A stretch of 8,595 bases of DNA, from assembly GCA_903939555.1 (NCBI GenBank), contig CAJAHV010000375.1, positions 1 through 8,595 on the forward strand, given 5' to 3'. Source of the DNA: an uncultured Alphaproteobacteria bacterium. GTDB lineage: Bacteria; Pseudomonadota; Alphaproteobacteria; Sphingomonadales; Sphingomonadaceae. This document shows positions 1 through 5,213 of this stretch, piece after piece. The translations under genes were made by a program, and so were the position numbers. The notes beneath the pieces are model-generated. The model saw nothing but the letters and a program-made list of their open reading frames with translations, was not told the DNA's origin and made no database searches. How positions within the stretch are numbered: the first letter of the stretch is position 1; every line of letters begins with the position of its first letter.

Positions 1-50
1 AAGCCTTCGACTATGCCGAGCAGGATGACGTCCAAAAGGCTTTGCTGCAT
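1..50 (-). CDS. uppP: Undecaprenyl-diphosphatase, N-terminal fragment (cut by window edge)
   Basis: Only the first 16 codons are inside the window. They read MQQSLLDVILLGIVEG, which matches the start of the UppP/BacA family, where a short hydrophobic helix ends in a conserved LGIVEG before the catalytic loop. The family is an integral membrane enzyme that dephosphorylates undecaprenyl diphosphate to recycle the lipid carrier for peptidoglycan and other envelope polymers. The ATG is the complement of positions 48-50, and a GGAG-like sequence lies just upstream. The gene starts 25 bases after the stop of the NDUFA9-like gene on the same strand, so the two are probably co-transcribed. The call depends on a short stretch and on the neighbour, since this pair is familiar in sphingomonads. 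The catalytic residues lie outside the window. Confidence 0.72.
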   Translation of the reverse strand, partial: MQQSLLDVILLGIVEG

Positions 51-75
51 GAAAACTCCGCGCCGTCTTCGGGCT

Positions 76-1050
76 TCAGGCCGAAGGTGCGTTCTGGTTG
101 AAGCGGCCGCTGGGGCGATAGCGTTCGAGCATTGCCGGCACGAAGGCCGCCATCGGGGTCGGCAACACGCCGAGGTCCGCAAGGCCCGGCATCCCCGACG
201 TCACGACATTGTCCTTGCCCAGCATCGCAAGCTGGTCCGACGTCATCGGCATGAAGGGCAGCACATCGCCGAGCTTGGCCATCAACGCAGCAATCAAATC
301 CGGCACCTCGACCAGCCGACGTTGCTGCCGCGTTTCCGCATTGATCATGGCGAGGATGGCGCGAAAGCTCAGCACATCGGCCCCGCCCAGTTCATAAGTG
401 CGGCCAGCCGCCGCCGGGCTGTTAAGTGCGGCGACGACGGCAGCGGCGACATCCATCACGAACACCGGCTGGAACCGTGTGTTCCCGGCAATGACCGGCA
501 AAACGGGCGACAGTCGCGCCATGGCAGCAAAGCGGTTGAGAAACTGGTCTTCCGGCCCGATGATCAGGCTGGGCCGCAGGATCGTCGCGGTCGGGATCGC
601 CGCGAGCACGGCGGCTTCGCCCTGCGCCTTGCTGCGGGCATAGGGCACCGGCGAGGCGGCATCGGCACCGATGGCGGAAACCTGCACATAATGGCGCACC
701 CCGGCGGCAGCGGCAGCGCGCGCCGCGCGCCCGGCACCTTCGGCCTGCACCGCGTCGAAACGCTGCTTGCCCGATTCAGCCAGGATGCCGACGAGATTGA
801 CGCCAGCGGCCGCGCCATCAAAAGCCGCGGCCATCTGTGCATCCGACGTGATGTTGCCATGCACGAGTTGGACCTGCCCCAGGCTGCCAAGCGGTTTCAG
901 AAACAGTGCCGTTTCGGGATGGCGCACGGCGACGCGCACCCGCAGCCCGGCCTCGGCAAGGCGCTGCACGATGTAGCGGCCCAGAAAGCCGGAGCCACCG
1001 ACGACGGTAACCAGCGCACCCGGCGCCAGCGCGGAAAAGGAAACGGTCAT
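76..1050 (-). CDS. NDUFA9-like (complex I 39-kDa subunit family) NAD(P)-binding protein
   Basis: This 324-residue protein is an atypical/extended short-chain dehydrogenase of the NDUFA9 group. It has an N-terminal Rossmann motif GGSGFLG (residues 18-24) and an Arg at residue 43 after the second strand, as expected for NADP(H) binding. It also has a HGNITSD segment (64-70), SAIGAD (125-130) and a YARSK segment whose Y137 and K141 fit the SDR YxxxK pair. RPSLIIGPED and FQPVFVMDVA further on are typical of the group. In mitochondria NDUFA9 is an accessory complex I subunit that binds NADPH. Bacterial homologues are commonly annotated as complex I NDUFA9 subunit family proteins or NAD-dependent epimerases, and their substrate is not settled. 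The ATG at 1048-1050 has AGGG five bases upstream. The gene sits directly before uppP and diverges from the tRNA-Leu gene. Confidence 0.9.
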   Translation of the reverse strand: MTVSFSALAPGALVTVVGGSGFLGRYIVQRLAEAGLRVRVAVRHPETALFLKPLGSLGQVQLVHGNITSDAQMAAAFDGAAAGVNLVGILAESGKQRFDAVQAEGAGRAARAAAAAGVRHYVQVSAIGADAASPVPYARSKAQGEAAVLAAIPTATILRPSLIIGPEDQFLNRFAAMARLSPVLPVIAGNTRFQPVFVMDVAAAVVAALNSPAAAGRTYELGGADVLSFRAILAMINAETRQQRRLVEVPDLIAALMAKLGDVLPFMPMTSDQLAMLGKDNVVTSGMPGLADLGVLPTPMAAFVPAMLERYRPSGRFNQNAPSA

Positions 1051-1129
1051 GGCAGCCCTTTAGCGCGGCTATCCCGCTGTGTCTTGCCTCACATCGACGG
1101 ATTTTCAGCACGATTTCTGCAACAGTCGA

Positions 1130-1158
1130 TTGACAAGCCCGCCGCTGCCCCCTACCCC
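1130..1158 (+). promoter_or_regulatory. Candidate sigma-70 promoter of the tRNA-Leu gene
   Basis: A perfect TTGACA (-35) lies at 1130-1135. Seventeen bases later there is TACCCC at 1153-1158, a poor -10 that shares only the leading TA with TATAAT. The position would put the transcription start about 10 bases before the mature tRNA, which is sensible, and the following stretch is GC-rich as in many stable-RNA promoters. The -35 is convincing and the -10 is weak. Confidence 0.45.
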
Positions 1159-1174
1159 GCCGCTCCTACCCCGT

Positions 1175-1261
1175 GCCCAGATGGCGGAATTGGTAGACGC
1201 ACCAGCTTCAGGTGCTGGCGCTCGCAAGGGCGTGGAGGTTCGAGTCCTCTTCTGGGCACCA
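1175..1261 (+). tRNA. tRNA-Leu, anticodon CAG
   Basis: The cloverleaf can be drawn by hand. The acceptor stem is GCCCAGA (1175-1181) paired with TCTGGGC (1251-1257). The D arm carries GGTAGACGC, and the anticodon stem is CCAGC (1202-1206) with GCTGG (1214-1218). The 7-base loop TTCAGGT places CAG at 1209-1211. A long variable arm marks a class II tRNA, and the T arm is GAGG-TTCGAGT-CCTC. The discriminator A is at 1258 and CCA is encoded at 1259-1261. It decodes CUG, usually the most used leucine codon in GC-rich genomes. A short T run follows directly. The gene sits between housekeeping genes and the catabolic cluster. Confidence 0.97.
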
Positions 1262-1447
1262 CTTTTTGGACCTGCCGGGGTCCTGTTCGCCGGAGAGGCT
1301 GGAAAATCCACCTCCGCACGAACGACCGGATCCAGGTGCAAGCCTCATGGCCATGCAGGGTGTTTGCAACCCCCGCGAGGACGAATCCGCGACCGATGCG
1401 AGCCATAAATGCGCAGGCAACCCCTTCGCGCTCGCTTGAAACGACCC

Positions 1448-1477
1448 TTGCCAGCACGGGGGGTGAGCAATTACAAA
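1448..1477 (+). promoter_or_regulatory. Possible sigma-70 promoter for the plus-strand SDR gene
   Basis: TTGCCA at 1448-1453 matches the -35 consensus at five of six positions. Eighteen bases later TACAAA at 1472-1477 matches TATAAT at four of six. If used, the SDR mRNA would have an untranslated leader of roughly 180 bases that includes the GAACTGTTC palindromes. This is a consensus match by eye in GC-rich DNA, and the true promoter may be closer to the gene. Confidence 0.3.
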
Positions 1478-1497
1478 AAAGTCGCCGAAAGTGGCGA
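1475..1497 (-). terminator. Possible weak intrinsic terminator reading on the minus strand
   Basis: Read on the minus strand, TCGCC (complement of 1493-1497) and GGCGA (complement of 1482-1486) form a 5-bp GC-rich stem around a 6-base loop. After one C comes a run of six T (complement of 1475-1480). That is the arrangement of an intrinsic terminator, but the stem is short. No minus-strand gene ends here. Confidence 0.3.
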
Positions 1498-1526
1498 TGT
1501 CCGGCAGCGATTTCGTGCATGGAGAA

Positions 1527-1588
1527 GAACTGTTCCCCCGTCGTTCGGTGTCGTCATCAGGCATCGGGCACACGAGTGGGAACTGTTC
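1527..1588. repeat. Two copies of the palindrome GAACTGTTC, 53 bp apart
   Basis: The same 9-base perfect palindrome GAACTGTTC occurs at 1527-1535 and at 1580-1588. The centres are 53 bp apart, close to five helical turns, which would put both on the same face of the DNA. They lie 76 to 137 bases upstream of the SDR start codon. This spacing suits a dimeric regulator binding two sites. No protein is assigned to them. Confidence 0.4.
1532..1546. promoter_or_regulatory. GTTC-N7-GTTC match to the alphaproteobacterial LexA box
   Basis: GTTC at 1532-1535 and GTTC at 1543-1546 are separated by exactly seven bases. This is the direct-repeat form described for LexA operators in alphaproteobacteria. 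Eight fixed bases are expected by chance about once in every four windows of this size when both strands are counted, and the downstream SDR is not a known SOS gene. It overlaps one GAACTGTTC palindrome. Treat it as a motif match only. Confidence 0.2.
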
Positions 1589-1663
1589 AATCGACATGAC
1601 GCAATTGCGAAAGCTTCGACGCCTGGTGAAGACGCCGAGTACGGCAACAAGGATTTTTTGAAA

Positions 1664-2494
1664 ATGCGGCTGGAAAACAAAGTAGCGGTCATTACTGGCG
1701 GTGCGATGGGCATCGGCGCAGTAACAGCGAGCCGGTTTATCGCCGAAGGCGGCCGGGTCGTGATCGGCGATATTCAACGCGGCCCGGGGGAAGCTTTTGC
1801 GGCGCAATTTGGCGACAAGGCCGTCTTTGCGGTTTGCAACGTGACACAGGAAGATCATGTGGCGGCGCTTGTGGATCTTGCCGTCAGCCGATTTGGCAAG
1901 CTGGATATCATGTTCAATAACGCCGGCATCATCGGCGCGGTAGGTCCGATCGATACGACCCCGGCCGATGAATGGAACGCCACGCTGGCCGTGCTGATCA
2001 ATGGCGTGTTCTTTGGCATGAAGCATGCAGCACGCGTCATGAAGCCCGCGCAGCGCGGCAGCATCATCAGCATGGCCAGCACGGCCGGCTTGATGGGCGG
2101 ACTTGGGCCGCACGCCTATGCGGCGGCAAAGCACGCTGTCGTGGGCATGACCAAAAACGTCGCCGCCGAGCTTTGCCATCTCGGCATTCGCGTCAATGCG
2201 ATTGCCGCGGCGAGCATGGCCACGCCGATGGTTGCGAGTGTGTTGACAGGTGATGCGGGCAATATCGAGGAAGCCAAGCGGATTCTGGCCCAAGCCTCGC
2301 CGCTGCATGGGCGCCCCGGCCTGGCGGAGGACGTGGCCAATGCCGCGCTTTGGCTGGCCAGCGATGAATCGGGCTATACGACCGGCCATACGCTGACGAC
2401 GGACGCCGGCGCCACCATTGGCGCCACGGCGGCAATGCCGAACTTCAGCGAGTATCAGCCGATGATCCGGGAAGTGGCCGCGAAGGCCAGTTGA
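1664..2494 (+). CDS. Classical short-chain dehydrogenase/reductase (NAD-type)
   Basis: This 276-residue protein is a classical SDR of usual length that should oxidise or reduce an alcohol/ketone pair. Seen in sequence are the cofactor motif TGGAMGIG (residues 11-18) and Asp36 at the end of the second strand, which favours NAD(H) over NADP(H). NNAG follows at 85-88, and the full catalytic set is Asn113, Ser139, Tyr152 and Lys156. The usual adenine-contacting Asp is Asn59, and the common Pro-Gly after the catalytic region is replaced by Ala-Ala in NAIAAASMATPM. The overall pattern resembles secoisolariciresinol- or cyclopentanol-dehydrogenase-like SDRs, but the substrate cannot be read from sequence. 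The ATG at 1664 was chosen because AGGA lies ten bases upstream and the protein then begins right at the first strand. It is convergent with the Baeyer-Villiger monooxygenase gene, so an alcohol-to-ketone step feeding that enzyme is a reasonable inference. Confidence 0.93.
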   Translation: MRLENKVAVITGGAMGIGAVTASRFIAEGGRVVIGDIQRGPGEAFAAQFGDKAVFAVCNVTQEDHVAALVDLAVSRFGKLDIMFNNAGIIGAVGPIDTTPADEWNATLAVLINGVFFGMKHAARVMKPAQRGSIISMASTAGLMGGLGPHAYAAAKHAVVGMTKNVAAELCHLGIRVNAIAAASMATPMVASVLTGDAGNIEEAKRILAQASPLHGRPGLAEDVANAALWLASDESGYTTGHTLTTDAGATIGATAAMPNFSEYQPMIREVAAKAS

Positions 2495-2502
2495 AGGCGG
2501 CC

Positions 2503-2530
2503 GGCAGGGCAGCCAGCGGGCCGCCCTGCC
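2503..2530. terminator. Hairpin after the SDR gene (possible terminator)
   Basis: GGCAGGGC (2503-2510) and GCCCTGCC (2523-2530) form a perfect 8-bp GC-rich stem with a 12-base loop, starting nine bases after the SDR stop codon. There is no T run after it, so it may act as a pause or mRNA-end structure rather than a textbook intrinsic terminator. Confidence 0.45.
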
Positions 2531-2534
2531 TCAC

Positions 2535-2562
2535 TATCCGCCCGCAAATATCCGCCCGCAAA
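2535..2562. repeat. Tandem duplication of a 14-base unit
   Basis: TATCCGCCCGCAAA occurs twice head to tail at 2535-2548 and 2549-2562. The second copy is the left arm of the following long hairpin, so the duplication creates a second potential pairing partner for the right arm. It lies between the two convergent genes and encodes nothing. Confidence 0.85.
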
Positions 2563-2582
2563 CCGGCACCGGTTTGCGGGCG
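2553..2582. terminator. Strong bidirectional hairpin between convergent genes
   Basis: CGCCCGCAAACCGG (2553-2566) and CCGGTTTGCGGGCG (2569-2582) are perfect inverted repeats of 14 bp separated by only two bases, so the real loop would be slightly larger after the inner pairs open. It lies ten bases from the stop codon of the monooxygenase gene and 58 from that of the SDR gene, the expected place for a shared terminator. Neither strand has a clear T run after it, so it would be an atypical terminator. Confidence 0.65.
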
Positions 2583-2592
2583 ATGGCCGCGG

Positions 2593-4269
2593 TTATCCGG
2601 CGAGCTTCTCGAACTCGAGTTCGGGAAAGCCTTCGCTGGCCGATTTGTCGAGCACGTCATAGTAATTGTTGGCACCGCCGAAATAAATCAGGACGCGGGG
2701 CGGCTTGTCTTCGCGATTGGCGCCCATCATCCATGAATTGACCTTGTCACCCTCGGCCATCAGGGTTTGCCGGTGGATGTCTGCGGTGTGTTCCGTCCAG
2801 GCATGTTCGGCCTCGGCGCGCGGCTTGAAGATGTCGAAGCCCTCGCCCTCCATCTTTTCGATGCATTTTGTGATCCAGATGACATTCTGCTCGATCGAGG
2901 TCGGCAGGTTGGCAAATGGCGCCTGGGGCCCCGTTACGACGAACATGTTCGGGAAATCCGCCACGCACACGCCCATGATGCACTCGGACAAGATCTTCCA
3001 CTTTTCGCGCAGCGTCTGGCCACTGCTGCCACGGATCGGGAAGGCTTCCAGCGCACCGGTATAGGCCTCGAACCCGGTCGCCAGCACGATGATGTCGAAT
3101 TCATAGTGATTGGCGGTCGTGCGAACGCCGGTTTCGGTGACCTCGACCAGAGGCTCGCGATCCTTGATATCCACCAGGTGCACATTGGGTTCGTTGAAGG
3201 CTTCCAGATAGCCGTGATCGAGTGGCGGCCGCTTGGCGAACAGCGGATAATCGTCAAAGCTGGGCGTCAGCAATTCGGCGAGTTCGGGATCGTTTACCCG
3301 CTCCTTCATCTTGGCGATGATGAATTCGGATGCCATCCGGTTGGCCTCGGGGCTGGCGAGCAGATCGTCGAACGTTTCGAAAACCCAACGGAAGCTCCCG
3401 TTCCAGTTTTCCTCGAAAATCCGCTCCCGCTCCTCTGGCGATGTATCCACGGCGTTGCGTCCCGCCGAGCTTTCGAAGGCCATGCCGAAGACGTGATTGC
3501 GGCACTTGGCCAGGATCGCGTCGTAATTGCCCTTGATCTCCTTTTCCCACTCGGGGGTCATAGGCTTCTGCATGGCCGGCAGGATATAGTTCGGCGTGCG
3601 CTGGAAAACCGTCACGCTGGCGGCGGTCTTGGCAAGGATCGGTACCATCTGCACGGTGGAAGCGCCGGCACCGATGATGCCAACCCGCTTGCCAGCATAA
3701 TCGAGCCCTTCCTGCGGCCAGCGCGAGGAATGGAAGATGGGGCCCTTGAAACGATCAAGGCCCTTGATGTTCGGTATCATCGGCTGCGAGATCATGCCCA
3801 TGCCGCTGATGAAATATTTGCAGGTAAAGCTTTCGCCGGTGCTGATGGTGACCCGCCAGCAGGCGTCTTCGGCCAGGTAACGGGCGTCGACAATCTCGGT
3901 GTTCAACTGGATATGGGGCCACATGTCGCACTTGTCGGCGACGAAGCGCATGTAGCTCTGGGTTTCAGCCCGGTCCGGATAGCGCTTGGTCCACGACCAA
4001 TCCTGCAGCAGCGCCTTGGAAAAGCTGAGGCAGTAATAATAGCTCTCGCTGTCGGTGGCAGCGCCAGGATAGCGGTTCCACGCCCAAGTGCCGCCAACGT
4101 CCGATGCCCGGTCGAAAACACGAACGGAACGTCCAGCCTCGCGCAGATAATGGATAAGAGCCAGCCCGGCGAAGCCAGCGCCGATGACAATGCAGTCATA
4201 GTCGACTTTGGCCGGGCCGCGCGTACCAGCAGCCGAAGCCTTGCTGTCGACAATGTTGGAAATCGTCAT
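2593..4269 (-). CDS. Type I Baeyer-Villiger monooxygenase (FAD, NADPH)
   Basis: The 558-residue product has the signature of type I Baeyer-Villiger monooxygenases, soluble flavoenzymes that insert oxygen next to a ketone to give an ester or lactone using O2 and NADPH. Seen in order are the FAD Rossmann motif GAGFAG (residues 30-35), Asp53 after the second strand, and GGTWAWNRYPGAATD (59-73). The diagnostic fingerprint FKGPIFHSSRWP (174-185) contains the conserved Phe, Gly, His, Trp and Pro. The NADPH Rossmann motif GAGAST (200-205), QRTPN (223-227) with the expected Arg, and a late LATGFEAYTG segment follow. Length and motifs fit the cyclohexanone/steroid/cyclopentadecanone monooxygenase branch, but the substrate is unknown. 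The ATG at 4267-4269 has GGAGG nine bases upstream. A TTG one codon earlier has six-base spacing and cannot be excluded. About 20 residues precede the first strand. It is transcribed in the same direction as the tetR-ending operon but after a 275-base gap, so it probably has its own promoter. Confidence 0.95.
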   Translation of the reverse strand: MTISNIVDSKASAAGTRGPAKVDYDCIVIGAGFAGLALIHYLREAGRSVRVFDRASDVGGTWAWNRYPGAATDSESYYYCLSFSKALLQDWSWTKRYPDRAETQSYMRFVADKCDMWPHIQLNTEIVDARYLAEDACWRVTISTGESFTCKYFISGMGMISQPMIPNIKGLDRFKGPIFHSSRWPQEGLDYAGKRVGIIGAGASTVQMVPILAKTAASVTVFQRTPNYILPAMQKPMTPEWEKEIKGNYDAILAKCRNHVFGMAFESSAGRNAVDTSPEERERIFEENWNGSFRWVFETFDDLLASPEANRMASEFIIAKMKERVNDPELAELLTPSFDDYPLFAKRPPLDHGYLEAFNEPNVHLVDIKDREPLVEVTETGVRTTANHYEFDIIVLATGFEAYTGALEAFPIRGSSGQTLREKWKILSECIMGVCVADFPNMFVVTGPQAPFANLPTSIEQNVIWITKCIEKMEGEGFDIFKPRAEAEHAWTEHTADIHRQTLMAEGDKVNSWMMGANREDKPPRVLIYFGGANNYYDVLDKSASEGFPELEFEKLAG

Positions 4270-4544
4270 CAATCACTTCCTCCGCTCGAGCTGGGGACGT
4301 CGTTGCCGGTCACCATGGCTCTTTGTTGAAACCCGTTCATTCGCAGCATGATCCGTGCGCTGAATGTCGTCTTTTATTTCAAAAGAGGCATCCATTCATC
4401 GGCGCGGATTGCCTGCTTCTCTGCGTCCCGGGTTTCGCGGCAAGGGCAGCGATCCCGTCTCATTTTTCCGCTCCGTCACCAGTTTCTCACTTATTTGCTC
4501 TAAACTAGCAAGTTGTTTGTCAAAGGTTCCGGCGCGTCTCCGGG
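4270..4544 (-). promoter_or_regulatory. Upstream region of the monooxygenase gene, likely promoter and operator
   Basis: This is a noncoding gap, more AT-rich in parts than the genes around it, between the tetR stop and the monooxygenase start. On the minus strand a perfect TTGACA is the complement of 4518-4523, 22 bases past the tetR stop. No good -10 lies at the usual distance, so the promoter is only partly supported. The nested dyad at 4361-4398 falls about 90 to 130 bases before the start codon and is the best operator candidate. GGAGG just before the start codon is the ribosome-binding site. Confidence 0.5.
4361..4398. promoter_or_regulatory. Nested inverted repeat, candidate TetR-family operator
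   Basis: Two perfect inverted repeats are nested. The outer pair is TGAATG (4361-4366) with CATTCA (4393-4398). The inner pair is TCTTTT (4370-4375) with AAAAGA (4381-4386), separated by five bases. The inner 17-bp dyad has the size typical of operators for dimeric TetR-family repressors. It lies between the tetR gene and the monooxygenase gene. Its link to this regulator is inferred from position only. Confidence 0.45.
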
Positions 4545-5213
4545 CTAGTTCTGCTCCACGGAAAGCCGCTCGATCGTGCTGCGCCGATAGTGCTGAAAAA
4601 CGGTATGCAGGTTTATCGAGGATTCATTGGCAATCCATTGATAAACAATGCCGAAAATGAACGAATTGAACTCCACTGCAAAACAGTCCGGGTCGACCGA
4701 CGGCCGCACGACGCCGGCTTCGATGCCCTGCCGAATCCAGCGCTCGGTATCACGACGATAGGCCAGATGATTCGCTGCCAGGCGGCGGCGAACGATCTCG
4801 TAACTGCTGATCGATTCATACCAGAGGATATACATCGCCTGCATCTTCATCGTGTGGTTCAGCAGGAAATGCTCCACTGCTTCCAGCGCGCATTCAAGCG
4901 CGGCAAGGCCGGTATTCGACCCCACGAAACGGCGCAACTCCATGGCCCATTTCACGTTGAAGTCCCGCACCATCTGGTTGAACAGCGCCTCTTTCGAGCC
5001 AAAACGATTGCCGGCAAGGCTGCGGCTGTAGCCCGCACGCTCACCAACGTCCTTGAGGGTGGTATTGTGGGTGCCACGCTCGACGATCAACTGCATTGCC
5101 GTCTCCAGCATGCGGGCGTCTGAAAGCGCCGTTCGTTCCGCCTGTGTCAGCCGCGGTCGTTCGGCAGGTGCAGCTTGCCCGACAGAATGATCATCTCTCA
5201 ATTTCAAGCTCAT
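4545..5213 (-). CDS. TetR/AcrR-family transcriptional regulator
   Basis: The 222-residue product has a TetR-type N-terminal DNA-binding domain at about residues 33-80. The helix-turn-helix lies in TTLKDVGERAGYSR (51-64), followed by the family hallmark RFGSKEALF (70-78). The remainder is a helical ligand-binding and dimerisation domain that cannot be typed. It is the last gene of the overlapping run and shares four bases (ATGA) with the acyl-CoA ligase stop, so it is probably translated by coupling. The annotated ATG touches a GGAGG sequence with no spacer. TTG at codon 3 has six-base spacing and may be the real start. The residues lost would be only two. As a regulator within the catabolic operon it probably senses a pathway compound and controls this operon and/or the monooxygenase gene beside it, but no ligand can be inferred. 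Confidence 0.93.
   Translation of the reverse strand: MSLKLRDDHSVGQAAPAERPRLTQAERTALSDARMLETAMQLIVERGTHNTTLKDVGERAGYSRSLAGNRFGSKEALFNQMVRDFNVKWAMELRRFVGSNTGLAALECALEAVEHFLLNHTMKMQAMYILWYESISSYEIVRRRLAANHLAYRRDTERWIRQGIEAGVVRPSVDPDCFAVEFNSFIFGIVYQWIANESSINLHTVFQHYRRSTIERLSVEQN

Larger units (their letters stand above)
1262..1663. other. Gene-poor intergenic region between tRNA-Leu and the SDR gene
   Basis: No convincing gene is seen in these 402 bases. An open frame upstream of and in phase with the SDR start reaches back to 1409. Its translation is Arg-rich, resembles no SDR N-terminus, and precedes a better-placed ATG. The region holds a possible plus-strand promoter (1448-1477), a possible minus-strand terminator (1475-1497), two copies of the palindrome GAACTGTTC (1527-1535 and 1580-1588) and a GTTC-N7-GTTC match (1532-1546). 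It begins exactly at the tRNA 3' end, a common place for integration scars. No integrase gene or repeat of the tRNA end is visible in the window. Confidence 0.6.

Noticed and set aside
1268..1280. GGACC/GGTCC stem after the tRNA as a terminator
   Set aside because: The T run precedes the stem instead of following it, so it does not have terminator geometry.
13..1599. 528-codon open frame on the plus strand across the NDUFA9-like gene and tRNA
   Set aside because: It is antisense to a clear gene, runs through the tRNA gene, is very rich in Arg and His, and matches no recognisable family. It is a shadow of GC-rich codon use.
1409..1663. In-frame 85-residue N-terminal extension of the plus-strand SDR
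   Set aside because: Classical SDRs begin a few residues before the first strand. The ATG at 1664 gives that and has AGGA upstream, and the extension has no recognisable sequence.
1208..2389. 393-codon minus-strand open frame across the tRNA and the plus-strand SDR
   Set aside because: It crosses a tRNA gene and lies antisense to a full SDR with an intact catalytic tetrad. Its translation is low-complexity and unlike known proteins.
2767..4329. 520-codon open frame on the plus strand opposite the monooxygenase gene
   Set aside because: The minus strand carries all Baeyer-Villiger motifs in one frame. The plus frame has no recognisable domain and is explained by third-position GC bias.
4338..4366. 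CATTC...GAATG inverted repeat as a separate operator
   Set aside because: Only five bases pair, the interior does not, and its right arm is already part of the better nested dyad at 4361-4398.
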